Source: Litoribacillus peritrichatus
GTDB taxonomy: Bacteria > Pseudomonadota > Gammaproteobacteria > Pseudomonadales > Litoribrevibacteraceae
Length of the DNA: 64,000 bases
Assembly (NCBI RefSeq): GCF_039537985.1
Contig: NZ_BAABBN010000007.1
Coordinates: 1,302,001-1,366,000 of the forward strand
Direction: 5' to 3'
Positions 50,594 to 59,485 of this stretch are shown here, piece by piece (the first letter of the stretch is position 1; every line of letters starts with the position of its first letter). Under the pieces are notes generated by a model. That model searched no databases. It saw only the letters and a program-made list of their open reading frames with translations, and had not been told where the DNA came from. The translations under genes and the position numbers were made by a program.

Positions 50594-50926
50594 TGTACTT
50601 ACCCTGTAAGTTGTGTTGTTTAAAAATTTTATTGCTGAAGAACAGGGTATAACTTATGTAGTACAGAACAGCGAATTACTAAACGGTTTTTCGTTGTCAG
50701 GACATAAACTAGCCCAATTTCTTGAAAAAACATTATACATGGCTTAAACCAGTAATCAACAATCTGAATGCAGTAAAATATTATTTATTTTAAAGAATTT
50801 TATTTGTATGAAATCATGTCGTAATCGACAAGAAAATCTTTTTAGTCTTTGTTTTATAAAAGATTTATTTTTCAGAGGGGGCACATCCCGTTTCAGACGA
50901 AACGGGATGTAAGTATGAAGCTTTTA
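50594..50926. other. Cold-shock gene leader/promoter region
   Basis: 333 bp without a gene, very A/T-rich at about 50760-50880. It should hold the csp promoter and a structured 5' leader. A 12-bp perfect hairpin ACATCCCGTTTC (50883-50894) / GAAACGGGATGT (50899-50910) lies between the acyltransferase gene end and this leader and may terminate that gene, though there is no good T-run. Confidence 0.6.
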
Positions 50927-51871
50927 TTACGCCGTTTCTATTTCTTTCACTAAGCCTTCGCTTTGTGGTGTGTTTTGTTGATTTTTGATGGACTCGATCA
51001 GTTCATCTTTTTCCTGCCATATTGCACTGATCCAGTCCTGAAAATCAGCTCTGAACTCCGGATCATTGTTGTAATCGCCGGTCAGTAACTCAGGTGGAAT
51101 AACGATTTGTTCGACATGAATGGTCGCTTTATTCACTTTGCCGCAAAGGAAAGACCAGTAATCCATTGGCGTGTCTTTGTCATACACCACAGTGATATTG
51201 ACTAAGCGGGTGATTAAGCCATCCATCGCTTCGAGCACAAACGCAGCACCACCGGCTTTAGGTTTTAGCAGATGCTTATAAGGTGAATTTTGACGTTCGT
51301 GCTTTGATTTGGTGAATCGAGTACCTTCCATAAAGTTAAAAATTGCAATAGGAGTGTGCTTGTATTTCTCACAGGCTTGGCGCGTTGTTTCCATGTCCTT
51401 GCCTTTTAAGTGAGGATTTTTTTCCAGAAACTCCTTGGAATAGCGCTTCATGAACGGAAATTCCAGCGCCCACCAGTTGATTCCCATGATGGGCACCCAA
51501 ATTAATTCTTGTTTAAGAAAGAATTTAAAGAAAGGAACGCGCTTATTAAAAATATGCTGGAGGATGGTGATGTCAGACCAGGACTGATGGTTGGAAGAAA
51601 TTAGGTACCAGCCTTCATGTTTGATGTTTTCAATTCCGGTCACCCTGTATTCCAGTTTTTGAACCAGTTTCATCCAGCCACTATTACAGGCAATCCAGGA
51701 TTCGGCTATGCCAATGATAAAAGGATCAAGTGCACGTCGAACAGACTGGAAAGGCAGAATCAGTTTAATGATGGCCAGAGTGAACAGCAGCGGCGTCCAG
51801 AATAGAGTATTCAATAGGAGCAAGACAGAAGAAATAATGCCCTTTAGGTGTGCTGGTAAGAAGCTAAGCAT
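50927..51871 (-). CDS. Acyltransferase, PlsC/YihG-like
   Basis: A 314-residue inner-membrane acyltransferase with a hydrophobic N-terminus and the lysophospholipid acyltransferase motifs NHQSWSDI (HX4D), PFFKFFLKQE and FMEGTRFT. It most resembles the YihG/1-acyl-glycerol-3-phosphate acyltransferase group and would acylate a lysophosphatidate in phospholipid synthesis. AGGT precedes the ATG. It is a single gene with no operon partner. Confidence 0.89.
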   Translation of the reverse strand: MLSFLPAHLKGIISSVLLLLNTLFWTPLLFTLAIIKLILPFQSVRRALDPFIIGIAESWIACNSGWMKLVQKLEYRVTGIENIKHEGWYLISSNHQSWSDITILQHIFNKRVPFFKFFLKQELIWVPIMGINWWALEFPFMKRYSKEFLEKNPHLKGKDMETTRQACEKYKHTPIAIFNFMEGTRFTKSKHERQNSPYKHLLKPKAGGAAFVLEAMDGLITRLVNITVVYDKDTPMDYWSFLCGKVNKATIHVEQIVIPPELLTGDYNNDPEFRADFQDWISAIWQEKDELIESIKNQQNTPQSEGLVKEIETA

Positions 51872-52057
51872 AACGAACCTGTAAATTCAGCTAACATGTG
51901 TGCGCTCATTGTAAGTACAAAGCGAAAGAAAGCCAAGGTCGATTCGGCCATTGTTTGGTTATTATATGACTGGTGCGATATTTATCAGCAGGGATAGTTG
52001 TCTAACACACATTACCGGGGGAAGTTGCATCTGTCTATAAGATGTTTTGTAGGATGA

Positions 52058-52086
52058 CCAATCAGCCCTTGATTAGGGCTGATTGG
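52058..52086 (-). terminator. Stem-loop after pta
   Basis: CCAATCAGCCC (52058-52068) and GGGCTGATTGG (52076-52086) form an 11-bp perfect stem with a 7-nt loop, about 25 bp past the pta stop on the minus strand. There is little T-run, so termination strength is uncertain. Confidence 0.6.
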
Positions 52087-52111
52087 TGAGGGCAGAAGCA
52101 ATCGGAGGCGC

Positions 52112-54268
52112 TTAAATAATGCCTTGTTCTGCTTGCTTGTCGGCGGTTTGTTTCGCCTGGATTGCCGTCAGAGCAATGGTATAGACAATGTCTTCGACCA
52201 ACGCGCCTCGGGAAAGGTCATTCACCGGCTTGCGCAAGCCTTGAAGCATAGGGCCAATGCTGATTACATTGGCGCTACGTTGTACTGCCTTATAGGTCGT
52301 GTTACCTGTGTTCAGATCCGGGAACACGAAAATGGTGGCCTGCCCTGCAACCGGGCTGTTCGGTGCTTTGCTTTTGGCTACGTTCTCAATGGCTGCTGCG
52401 TCATATTGCAGAGGGCCATCCAGGATTAAATCAGGACGCCTTTCCTGAGCAATTCTGGTGGCTTCAATGACTTTTTCAACGTCCGCGCCAGAACCGGATT
52501 TACCTGTGCTGTAGCTGATCATGGCTACCTTAGGGTCAATACCAAAGGCTTTGGCGGAGTCGGCACTCTGAATTGCGATGTCTGCAAGAAGCTCAGCGTC
52601 CGGGTCTGGGTTAACGGCACAGTCGCCATAGACAAGTACTTGTTCCGGTAAACACATGAAGAAGACAGAGGACACCTGCTTCGCGTTCGGACTGGTCTTG
52701 ATCAGCTGGAGTGCCGGTCTGATGGTGTTGGCTGTGGTGTGGATGGCTCCGGATACCAAACCGTCCACCTCATCCATGGCCAGCATCATAGTGCCGAGTA
52801 CTACGGTATCTTCCAGCAAGGCTTCGGCCTGTGGTGCGGTAACGCCTTTGTGTTTTCTCAATTCGACAAAAGGCGCAATGTAATTATGACGCACTTTATC
52901 GGGATCGATGATTTCAACCGCAGACGGCAGCTCCACGCCCTGGTTCTTGGCCGTTTCCAGAATGCGTTCTTCTTTACCAATCAACACACAGCGGGCTATG
53001 CCGCGTTCAGTACAGATGGCTGCTGCCTGAATCGTGCGCGGTTCTTCTCCTTCCGGTAGAACAATGCGCTTGTTGGCTTGCTGGGATCGCTTAACCAGCT
53101 GATAGCGGAACGCAGGTGGTGAAAGGCGATTCACTTCAGGCAATTTCAGAATGTCACGTAAGCCTTCACCATCGATGTTGGTTGCCACAGAATCCATGAC
53201 TTTATTGATTCTGTCGGTATCGTCGGTCGGTACTTCGGTGTTCATTTGGGTCAAACGGCTGACGGTGTTGAAGCTGTCGAGGTTGCTTTTCATGATCGGC
53301 AAACCGGTTTCAATGGCTTGTCGACAAAGATCAATAATGCTTTCCGGTGGTGTTAAGCCGCCCGTGACAACCAGCCCAGCCAGTGGAACGCCTTTCATCG
53401 CAGCCAAACAAACGGCCATGATGATATCGTGTCGGTCACCCGGAGTGATCAAAAGAGCACCCGGACGGATTTCATCGGTCATGTTAGCCGCGCTTTTTGC
53501 GCACAGCGACATGTGAACGACGCGTCTGTCATCGGACAGACCTTTAAACACAAACTCGGCTTTAAGATGGTTGCAAACGTCAGTTGTTCTTGGTGACATC
53601 AGCTCCGGTTGCCAAGGAATGGTGCCCAATAAACGGTGGTTTGATCTGAAAATATCCAGAGAACGAATGGTTTCTGCTTCGTCGACTTCTGCTTGTAAGT
53701 CATTGGATAAAATTGGAGATTTAGGCACTTTGGCGGCCGGGCTGTTCAGTTTGTTGACTATGACGCCGATGACTTTGTTTTTCTTACCGCTGCCAAACAG
53801 GCTGCTGGTGATCGAGATTCGCTCTTCAAGTTCACTGTAGCTGCCAAACATGGTGGGTGTAGCAGTCAAAAGCACCGAGGCATTCAGTGACTGAGCCATT
53901 TCAACATTGAGTTTTGCAATGAAAGGTTCGTTTTCAGGTACTAACCCCTCAATGACAACGGCGTCGTAACCTTCAGACGCTTGTTCGGTCATGGCCACCA
54001 CTTCTTCCATTAGGCGGTTTAATTTTCCGTTACCGATCAGCTTTTGAGCGTATTTCAGTGTCATAGGTTTGGGTGGGTCAAGTTCCGTCATGCTATGCAC
54101 GATACTGGTTGAGCGCTCAGGGCCTTCATCGTACTTGTGCATTTGTGCGATTGGCTTTACGAAAGCCACTTTTAAACCTTGTTCATCCAGTGCGCGAAGC
54201 AGACCGACACTGATGGAGGTCAGGCCTGTACTGGCACTGGTGGGTGATAAAAATAATTTAATAGACAC
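52112..54268 (-). CDS. pta: Phosphate acetyltransferase Pta
   Basis: A 718-residue long-form phosphotransacetylase: a P-loop/BioD-like N-terminal domain (SPTSASTGLTSISVGLLRAL), a DRTGG-type middle domain and the catalytic PTA_PTB domain from about residue 390 (RIVLPEGEEPRT, then STGKSGSGADVEKV). It converts acetyl-CoA and phosphate to acetyl phosphate and works with AckA. The start is GTG at 54268. It follows ackA on the same strand after 75 bp, so the ackA-pta operon is canonical. Confidence 0.97.
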   Translation of the reverse strand: MSIKLFLSPTSASTGLTSISVGLLRALDEQGLKVAFVKPIAQMHKYDEGPERSTSIVHSMTELDPPKPMTLKYAQKLIGNGKLNRLMEEVVAMTEQASEGYDAVVIEGLVPENEPFIAKLNVEMAQSLNASVLLTATPTMFGSYSELEERISITSSLFGSGKKNKVIGVIVNKLNSPAAKVPKSPILSNDLQAEVDEAETIRSLDIFRSNHRLLGTIPWQPELMSPRTTDVCNHLKAEFVFKGLSDDRRVVHMSLCAKSAANMTDEIRPGALLITPGDRHDIIMAVCLAAMKGVPLAGLVVTGGLTPPESIIDLCRQAIETGLPIMKSNLDSFNTVSRLTQMNTEVPTDDTDRINKVMDSVATNIDGEGLRDILKLPEVNRLSPPAFRYQLVKRSQQANKRIVLPEGEEPRTIQAAAICTERGIARCVLIGKEERILETAKNQGVELPSAVEIIDPDKVRHNYIAPFVELRKHKGVTAPQAEALLEDTVVLGTMMLAMDEVDGLVSGAIHTTANTIRPALQLIKTSPNAKQVSSVFFMCLPEQVLVYGDCAVNPDPDAELLADIAIQSADSAKAFGIDPKVAMISYSTGKSGSGADVEKVIEATRIAQERRPDLILDGPLQYDAAAIENVAKSKAPNSPVAGQATIFVFPDLNTGNTTYKAVQRSANVISIGPMLQGLRKPVNDLSRGALVEDIVYTIALTAIQAKQTADKQAEQGII

Positions 54269-54343
54269 TGTCTGTTATCCTGTTTAACTGTATTCTGTTG
54301 AGAAATCGTGTTCTGTTTGGTCTCTGAGTTCTGCTGGAACGAA

Positions 54344-55528
54344 TCAGGCCACGAGAGCGTCGGTATCTTTGGCGATCATCCACTCTTCGTCTGTGGATAC
54401 GACGTAAGCAGGGGTGCTGCCCGAGCTGGTAATAAGCCCTTGCTGGTCTTTGCCTGCTGAAGCGTTGTGTGTTGAATCGACCTGAAAGCCAAGTACGGAT
54501 AATTGATTAAGTACTTTTTCTCGAATGCTGGCTGCGTTTTCACCAATGCCTCCGGTAAAAATCAATCCGTCCAGACGTCCCAGAGAAACCGATAAGGCGG
54601 CAATTTGCTTGGCCAGGCGATAACAAAAAACATTGATGGCCAAGGTAGCACGTTGATCGCCTTTTTGACTCGCTTCATCCAGGGTTCTCATGTCATTGCT
54701 GATGCCGGATAAGCCGAGCAGACCACTTTTTTTATTAAGAAGGTTGTTCACTTCATCAATCGTCATATCCGCTTGTGTGCATAGAAAGTGGTGCAGGCTT
54801 GGATCAACGTCACCGCTTCGTGTTCCCATGACTAAGCCTTCTAAAGGCGTCAGACCCATGGTGGTGTCGACACTTTTGCCTTTGAGTATAGCGGTAGCGC
54901 TGCAACCGTTGCCAAGGTGAGCGGAGACAAGGTTCAGTTCTTCGAGTGGCTTGTTGAGCGTTTCTGCCAAAGCTGCGGATACATAGCGGTGGCTGGTGCC
55001 GTGGAAACCGTAGCGTCTGACGCCATGTTGCTCATACAGCTCATAGGGAATCGGGTATAGATAGGCGCTCTTTGGCATTGTTTGGTGAAAGGCGGTATCA
55101 AATACTGCGACGTGGGGAACAGTATTTAACAGCTTCTGACACTCCTTAATGCCGATGAGATTTGCCGGGTTATGCAGCGGGGCTAAATGGTTACAAGATT
55201 CAATGGCTGAAAGCACCTTGTCGTCTATGATGATGGAGCTGGTGAAATTTTCTCCACCGTGCACTACCCGATGACCCACGGCTTTGATGGTGGATAACTG
55301 TTGTTTTTCGTCCAGCTGCTTTAACAGGGCGTCCAGTGCTTGAGAATGGCTGCCGTTGGCAATGTCGATGACCTGCTTTTGGCCATTTTCTTTGATGGTA
55401 AGAATGGCATCGGAATCACCCAGACGTTCGGCTAATCCGGTAATAGGTTGGTTGCCTGTCTGGCTGTTGACTAATGAGAATTTCAGTGACGAACTGCCAC
55501 AATTGATGACCAGAATGTTATTGCTCAT
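54344..55528 (-). CDS. ackA: Acetate kinase AckA
   Basis: A 394-residue acetate kinase: VINCGSSSLKFSLV at the N-terminus, VGHRVVHGG, DTAFHQTMP, RRYGFHGTSHRY, HLGNGCSATAI and GGIGENAA motifs are all intact. It makes ATP from acetyl phosphate or acetyl phosphate from acetate. It is the first gene of the ackA-pta operon. The 5' region (55529-55789) is A/T-rich and divergent from a lipoprotein gene. Confidence 0.97.
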   Translation of the reverse strand: MSNNILVINCGSSSLKFSLVNSQTGNQPITGLAERLGDSDAILTIKENGQKQVIDIANGSHSQALDALLKQLDEKQQLSTIKAVGHRVVHGGENFTSSIIIDDKVLSAIESCNHLAPLHNPANLIGIKECQKLLNTVPHVAVFDTAFHQTMPKSAYLYPIPYELYEQHGVRRYGFHGTSHRYVSAALAETLNKPLEELNLVSAHLGNGCSATAILKGKSVDTTMGLTPLEGLVMGTRSGDVDPSLHHFLCTQADMTIDEVNNLLNKKSGLLGLSGISNDMRTLDEASQKGDQRATLAINVFCYRLAKQIAALSVSLGRLDGLIFTGGIGENAASIREKVLNQLSVLGFQVDSTHNASAGKDQQGLITSSGSTPAYVVSTDEEWMIAKDTDALVA

Positions 55529-55789
55529 TGGTTTATGAATACCTTACTTGTAACTCAATTTGCAGGCATTTTATAGCGATCGTTCTTTAAGATAGTGATT
55601 ACAATCAATATAAAGTAAATACCCAAGTTAGAAACTATGACATAAGCTATATCTATTTTATGACTTGTAAAAGAAGTAGTTTCAAAAGTTTTACGCCTAA
55701 GTCTGTGAATTTGTTGCTCATTAGAATAGCAAAAAGTTGTTATACTCATACCTAATTATGAAATTAATAGTAAATTCCCGAGGGAAATT

Positions 55790-56509
55790 ATGAAAATCAT
55801 CACATTAGTTATTGCTTTGGCTGTCTTAGCTGGCTGTGCGGCACCGCAAAAGGTCGTGTCTGAAGCGGAGCGCCAACAGCAAGCGGTTCAATGGGCAATC
55901 AAAGAAGAAGTGAAATTACGGGTTGTGGCAGCGGAGTGCGCTCAGTTGGATGGTATTCTCGAAGCGGCTGCAAACTATGCTGTTCGCGATTGGCATTTAC
56001 GAAATGGCGATTTAGTGAATTCTGCCGATGATCATTTCACTTACCATATGGCGATGTTCAATCAAGGCAACTGGGAAGGCGCGACGTCAATGTCACAGCA
56101 GATGGTTTATGCCGCAGTTCAAAAGGCTGAGATTGAAGCCGCTGCTATGATCGGTGTGGAACCTGAAGATAAACGCTCTGTCTGTATGAAGACTCTGGAC
56201 CAGTACAAGCAAGGTTCGTTTGACCTGGTTAAGGTGAACCCCCTGATGTCCGCACAATTGAATGATTTAAAAAGTAGCCGTTCGGTTCAGAAAGAGCGGC
56301 TAGCCCTTCAGAAAGCGGTTGTAAAAGAAGCGCCTAAATCGGGTCGCTCTTTGTACCTGGTTGAAAAAGTCTGGGCTCAGAAAGGTTGTGCCCGTGGGGC
56401 CGTATCTGCCTTGGTTTCAAAGTGGCCGGATGAAGTTTATCATGGCATCTGTAAAGATGAGTCTATCGTTATCGCCTGTAAGTGGGGCAATTGTAAGGAG
56501 CTTAAATAG
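55790..56509 (+). CDS. Uncharacterised lipoprotein (239 aa)
   Basis: A 239-residue predicted lipoprotein with a signal ending in the lipobox LAGC at residues 13-16 (ALAVLAGCAAP). The mature part is mostly helical and Gln/Ala-rich, with several Cys near the C-terminus (QKGCARGA, HGICKDE, IACKWGNCKE). I do not recognise a family. GAGGG lies before the ATG. It overlaps the next gene by one base, so the two are an operon of envelope proteins. Confidence 0.75.
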   Translation: MKIITLVIALAVLAGCAAPQKVVSEAERQQQAVQWAIKEEVKLRVVAAECAQLDGILEAAANYAVRDWHLRNGDLVNSADDHFTYHMAMFNQGNWEGATSMSQQMVYAAVQKAEIEAAAMIGVEPEDKRSVCMKTLDQYKQGSFDLVKVNPLMSAQLNDLKSSRSVQKERLALQKAVVKEAPKSGRSLYLVEKVWAQKGCARGAVSALVSKWPDEVYHGICKDESIVIACKWGNCKELK

Positions 56510-56859
56510 TGAAGTTTGTTGGCAAGATCAGAATGATCACGATCAGTGCGTTGATGGCGGCAGGACTGGCAGGGTGTTCAGGTGACATGGAGTTGCTGGG
56601 GGAAGATCAGACGTTATACGGTGCTTGTCATAATATTTATCAGACCTTAGTGGAAGGAAAGCCGCAGGCAATGGTTCGTGCCGATGCCGTGTTTGTATCT
56701 GAAGCAGGTGACGGTGCAGAGCTTATCCTCAGAAAAGGAGAAGAAGGCCTTGAAGTGGATATGAGCGGCTGTGATGAGGCGTCCAAAAAGATGTTTGATC
56801 AATTGGTCGAATACGTTGAAGGCCCACCGGGACGTGCGTTAAAGAAGGTAATTCGATAA
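56509..56859 (+). CDS. Small lipoprotein (116 aa)
   Basis: A 116-residue protein with a signal ending in the lipobox LAGC (AAGLAGCSGD). The mature part has three Cys in all, one in the lipobox, then one in YGACHNIY and one in DMSGCDE, that could form a disulfide. The family is not recognised. The start is GTG at 56509, sharing a base with the upstream stop. A strong bidirectional terminator follows the gene. Confidence 0.72.
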   Translation: MKFVGKIRMITISALMAAGLAGCSGDMELLGEDQTLYGACHNIYQTLVEGKPQAMVRADAVFVSEAGDGAELILRKGEEGLEVDMSGCDEASKKMFDQLVEYVEGPPGRALKKVIR

Positions 56860-56880
56860 TCTCCGAATATCGTGTTGAAC

Positions 56881-56921
56881 AGACATTAAAAAGCCAGCAA
56901 ATTGCTGGCTTTTTAATGTCT
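56881..56921. terminator. Bidirectional terminator with perfect 19-bp stem
   Basis: AGACATTAAAAAGCCAGCA (56881-56899) and its exact complement (56903-56921) enclose a 3-nt loop, with A and T runs on each arm. It serves the convergent lipoprotein operon and the DEAD-box gene. Confidence 0.92.
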
Positions 56922-56936
56922 GTTGTTTTTGTTCTG

Positions 56937-58202
56937 TTAGTTTTTCTTCTTTTTAAACGGGGCTAAGCCATCGCTGTTGCTTTGAACATTGCCTCGTTTC
57001 GGTTTTTTAGGTGCTGCTTTGCGCTGATTTTTTGTATTATTGCTCTTTTTCGGCGCTAATGGGTCGTTTTCAAGGAAGATGTGACGGCCTAAATAGCGCT
57101 TTATGGCTTCGAGAGATTCTGTGTCTTTGCCTACAGACGCAAAAGAGATGGCCGTACCTTTCCGCTCCAGTCTGCCTGTTCGCCCGATTCGGTGGACGTA
57201 ATCTTCAGGCTTAGTTGGCATGTCGAAGTTGATGACTCGTGTTACGTCGAGTACATCCAGGCCTCGGGCGCCCAAATCTGTTGTAATCAGTGTTCCGTTG
57301 GCCATGCTCTTAAATTTCAACATGGCATTGTTTCGATCGGACTTTGCCATTTTACCGTGCAGCGATACCACTGGCAGACCTTGTTCTTCAAGGCGCGAAG
57401 TGAGCTGATCTACTGCCGCTCGGGATGTGATAAAGACAATGCTCTTCAGTGCGGGTTGTGTTTTGATCAAGTGACTCAGTAAGTCGAATTTCTGGATGAT
57501 GCCCTTCAGACGGTAAAAGTGTTCTTTGATGTTTTCCAGAGGCTGGTCGACGCGGTCAACGATGTGCTCGACCGGAGAAACCATGACTGAGCGTGCAATC
57601 TCAAGCGTTTCAGGGTGATCCAGGGTGGCTGAAAACAGCAGCGTTTGTTTGTTTGAAGGGCATTGCTCGATCAGGTACTCAATGTCTTCACGGAAACCCA
57701 TGTCGAGCATACGGTCGGCTTCGTCCAGGATCAACACCTCAAGACGGCTGTAATTAACGGTGCCGTTTTGCGTGTGGTCGATCAGCCGACCTGGTGTCGC
57801 GACCAGAATGTCGATGGGCTTTTTAAGAAACTTTTCCTGGTCTTTAATGTTGGAGGCATTACTCATCAGTTCGCATCGAAGATTCGTAAAGGTAAGCAAC
57901 TCTTTGGCTTTCTTAAACAGCTGATGGGCCAATTCTCGTGTTGGGCTGAGAATTAACACTCTTGGCCCTCGGACGTTACGCTCTGCTGGCGTCAGTAAGC
58001 GCTGAGCAATGGGCAGCATAAATGCAAGGGACTTTCCTGACCCTGTTCTGGCGCACCCAATGACATCCTTCCCTTCGATGATATCGCCAATCACCGCTTC
58101 TTGAATGGGTGTTGGATTACGAAAGCCATTCACACTTAACGCGCGAGTCAGTTCTCGATTTAAAGGGTAGTTTTTGAAGTTGGAAATTTCGTTGGTAGTC
58201 AT
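56937..58202 (-). CDS. DEAD-box ATP-dependent RNA helicase
   Basis: A 421-residue DEAD-box helicase: NGFRNPTPIQ (Q motif), ARTGSGKS (Walker A), PTREL, DEAD at VLILDEADRMLDMGF, SAT, and HRIGRTGR. A basic, Lys-rich C-terminal tail (KKSNNTKNQRKAAPKKPKRG) probably binds RNA. It looks closest to the SrmB/RhlE types acting in ribosome assembly or RNA decay. The exact orthologue is not assigned. It is a single gene, ending at the terminator. Confidence 0.94.
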   Translation of the reverse strand: MTTNEISNFKNYPLNRELTRALSVNGFRNPTPIQEAVIGDIIEGKDVIGCARTGSGKSLAFMLPIAQRLLTPAERNVRGPRVLILSPTRELAHQLFKKAKELLTFTNLRCELMSNASNIKDQEKFLKKPIDILVATPGRLIDHTQNGTVNYSRLEVLILDEADRMLDMGFREDIEYLIEQCPSNKQTLLFSATLDHPETLEIARSVMVSPVEHIVDRVDQPLENIKEHFYRLKGIIQKFDLLSHLIKTQPALKSIVFITSRAAVDQLTSRLEEQGLPVVSLHGKMAKSDRNNAMLKFKSMANGTLITTDLGARGLDVLDVTRVINFDMPTKPEDYVHRIGRTGRLERKGTAISFASVGKDTESLEAIKRYLGRHIFLENDPLAPKKSNNTKNQRKAAPKKPKRGNVQSNSDGLAPFKKKKN

Positions 58203-58273
58203 TAAGGCGCAAGTCCGTCCATTGCAGAAATAAAAGAAATGATGGACAAGTATATACCAGAGGCCTGGTGAGG

Positions 58274-58669
58274 TCAGTCAGTAGATGAAACGAAACGGCT
58301 TTTAACTTGAATCATCAGTGCGCTGAGCGCAATGCCTGAGGTATTGGCTAACATGTCGAGCCAAGAGAAGGAGCGGTATTCGGTCATGCCCTGGGCTATT
58401 TCAATGAGCGCTCCGTAGATAAAAAGTAAAATAAAATGATACTTAAACGCATGCAAGGTATGTTTTTGAACGTGGCTATCTGCCTGAATGGTCGCTGGGT
58501 AGGCAAGCCAAGCCAATAGGCCCAGAACCAGGTAAGTGGCTGTGTGTACAATCTTATCGAAATGATTGACCGGGCCTTGATGGTTAATCGGGATCAGACA
58601 CACAACGGCGGTGAAAACCAGTGCAGTGATGAACGTAAATTTAAAGAGTAATGGCAACGAGTTTTTCAT
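58274..58669 (-). CDS. VanZ family membrane protein
   Basis: A 131-residue membrane protein with about four hydrophobic segments and the VanZ pattern (LIPINHQGPVNHFDKIVHTATYLVLGLL, GALIEIAQGMTEYRSFSWLDMLANTSGI). The function is unknown; VanZ members may alter envelope or antibiotic sensitivity. I chose the ATG at 58669 because the upstream open frame is repeat-derived and overlaps trmO. The gap from trmO is 14 bp, so cotranscription is likely. Confidence 0.86.
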   Translation of the reverse strand: MKNSLPLLFKFTFITALVFTAVVCLIPINHQGPVNHFDKIVHTATYLVLGLLAWLAYPATIQADSHVQKHTLHAFKYHFILLFIYGALIEIAQGMTEYRSFSWLDMLANTSGIALSALMIQVKSRFVSSTD

Positions 58670-58683
58670 GGCTGACAGTTTAG

Positions 58684-59484
58684 TTATGGATTGTTTGGCA
58701 ATGGACTGTTTAGTGGCTGAATTGCAAGGATATTGGCTGTCTGGCCTGAGACCTGCCATTTAATGTCGAAATCATAAAGTCGTACTGTGAACTCGTCACG
58801 GTTTGCTTTGACTTTCATATATGCAGGTCTTGGATCTTGCGAAATGATTTCTTCGATGAGTGTTTTTAAATCCGGGTGGGAAGCAGCCAGTGTTTTTAGC
58901 TGCGCTTCGGACGTGCCGGTGAAGCATACATGCAGCGAGGTGGCGGGGGCCTGTTCGAAATCGCCTGCTGTGGCTGTGATGACAGAATCACTGTAAGGAA
59001 TGTAAGGCTTGATATCGATGATCGGTGTCTGATCCAGTAAATCGTGGCCTGAGATGTGTAATCGAATGCCGTTTTGATGCACTTCCAGTTTGTCAAACCG
59101 TACAACCGACAAGCCAAGGTTATTAGGTCTGAAATTGGTCCGGGTCGCGAAGCATCCGAGTTTTTGATTTCCGCCTAACCGAGGAGGCCGGACAGAAGGC
59201 TTCCAGTCATCACTTGCGGTTTGGTGAAAATAGAATTCTATCCACAAATGAGAGTACTGCTCGATGCCTTCAAACGCTTCAGGGCGAGCATATTTTGGGG
59301 CAATCTCTATGCAAGCGCTGGCGTGTTTGGCCAAGCCTGGTTGTCTAGGAATTCCGAACTTTTGTTTGAACGGAGACTGAACAATGCCGATGGGTTCGAC
59401 CTGAACGGGTTCGACCTGAATGGGTTCGACCTGAACGGGTTCTGCCTGTGTAGGTTCTGTTGGCGTGAGAGTCGGGTTGGCCAC
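58684..59484 (-). CDS. trmO: tRNA-m6t6A37 methyltransferase TrmO (TsaA)
   Basis: A 266-residue TrmO/UPF0066 protein that methylates N6-threonylcarbamoyl-adenosine 37 of tRNA. It shows PIGIVQSPFKQKFGIPRQPGLA, the SAM-binding IEQYSHLWIEFYFH, VRPPRLGGN and the RTNFRPNNLGLS block. The start (GTG at 59484) gives an unusual 30-residue N-terminal extension of PVQVEPIQVEP-type repeats, encoded by 15-bp tandem repeats. The core begins after it. The upstream GGDEF-EAL gene stops two bases away, so they are cotranscribed. Confidence 0.92.
   Translation of the reverse strand: MANPTLTPTEPTQAEPVQVEPIQVEPVQVEPIGIVQSPFKQKFGIPRQPGLAKHASACIEIAPKYARPEAFEGIEQYSHLWIEFYFHQTASDDWKPSVRPPRLGGNQKLGCFATRTNFRPNNLGLSVVRFDKLEVHQNGIRLHISGHDLLDQTPIIDIKPYIPYSDSVITATAGDFEQAPATSLHVCFTGTSEAQLKTLAASHPDLKTLIEEIISQDPRPAYMKVKANRDEFTVRLYDFDIKWQVSGQTANILAIQPLNSPLPNNP
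59392..59466 (-). repeat. 15-bp tandem repeats in trmO 5' end
   Basis: Five consecutive 15-bp units; the first three (GGGTTCGACCTGAAC or ending AAT) are almost identical and the last two diverged. They encode VQVEP-type repeats in the N-terminal extension of TrmO, in frame. Copy number could vary between strains. Confidence 0.9.
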
Positions 59485-59485
59485 T

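Noticed and set aside
50883..50910. The 12-bp hairpin as a second strong terminator
   Set aside because: There is no T-run on the acyltransferase side, so I only record it as a stem-loop within the csp leader region.
55555..55749. A 64-residue minus-strand ORF in the ackA/lipoprotein intergenic region
   Set aside because: It is A/T-rich, has a weak ribosome site (TTAGGT), and no motif. It is more likely promoter DNA that happens to be open.
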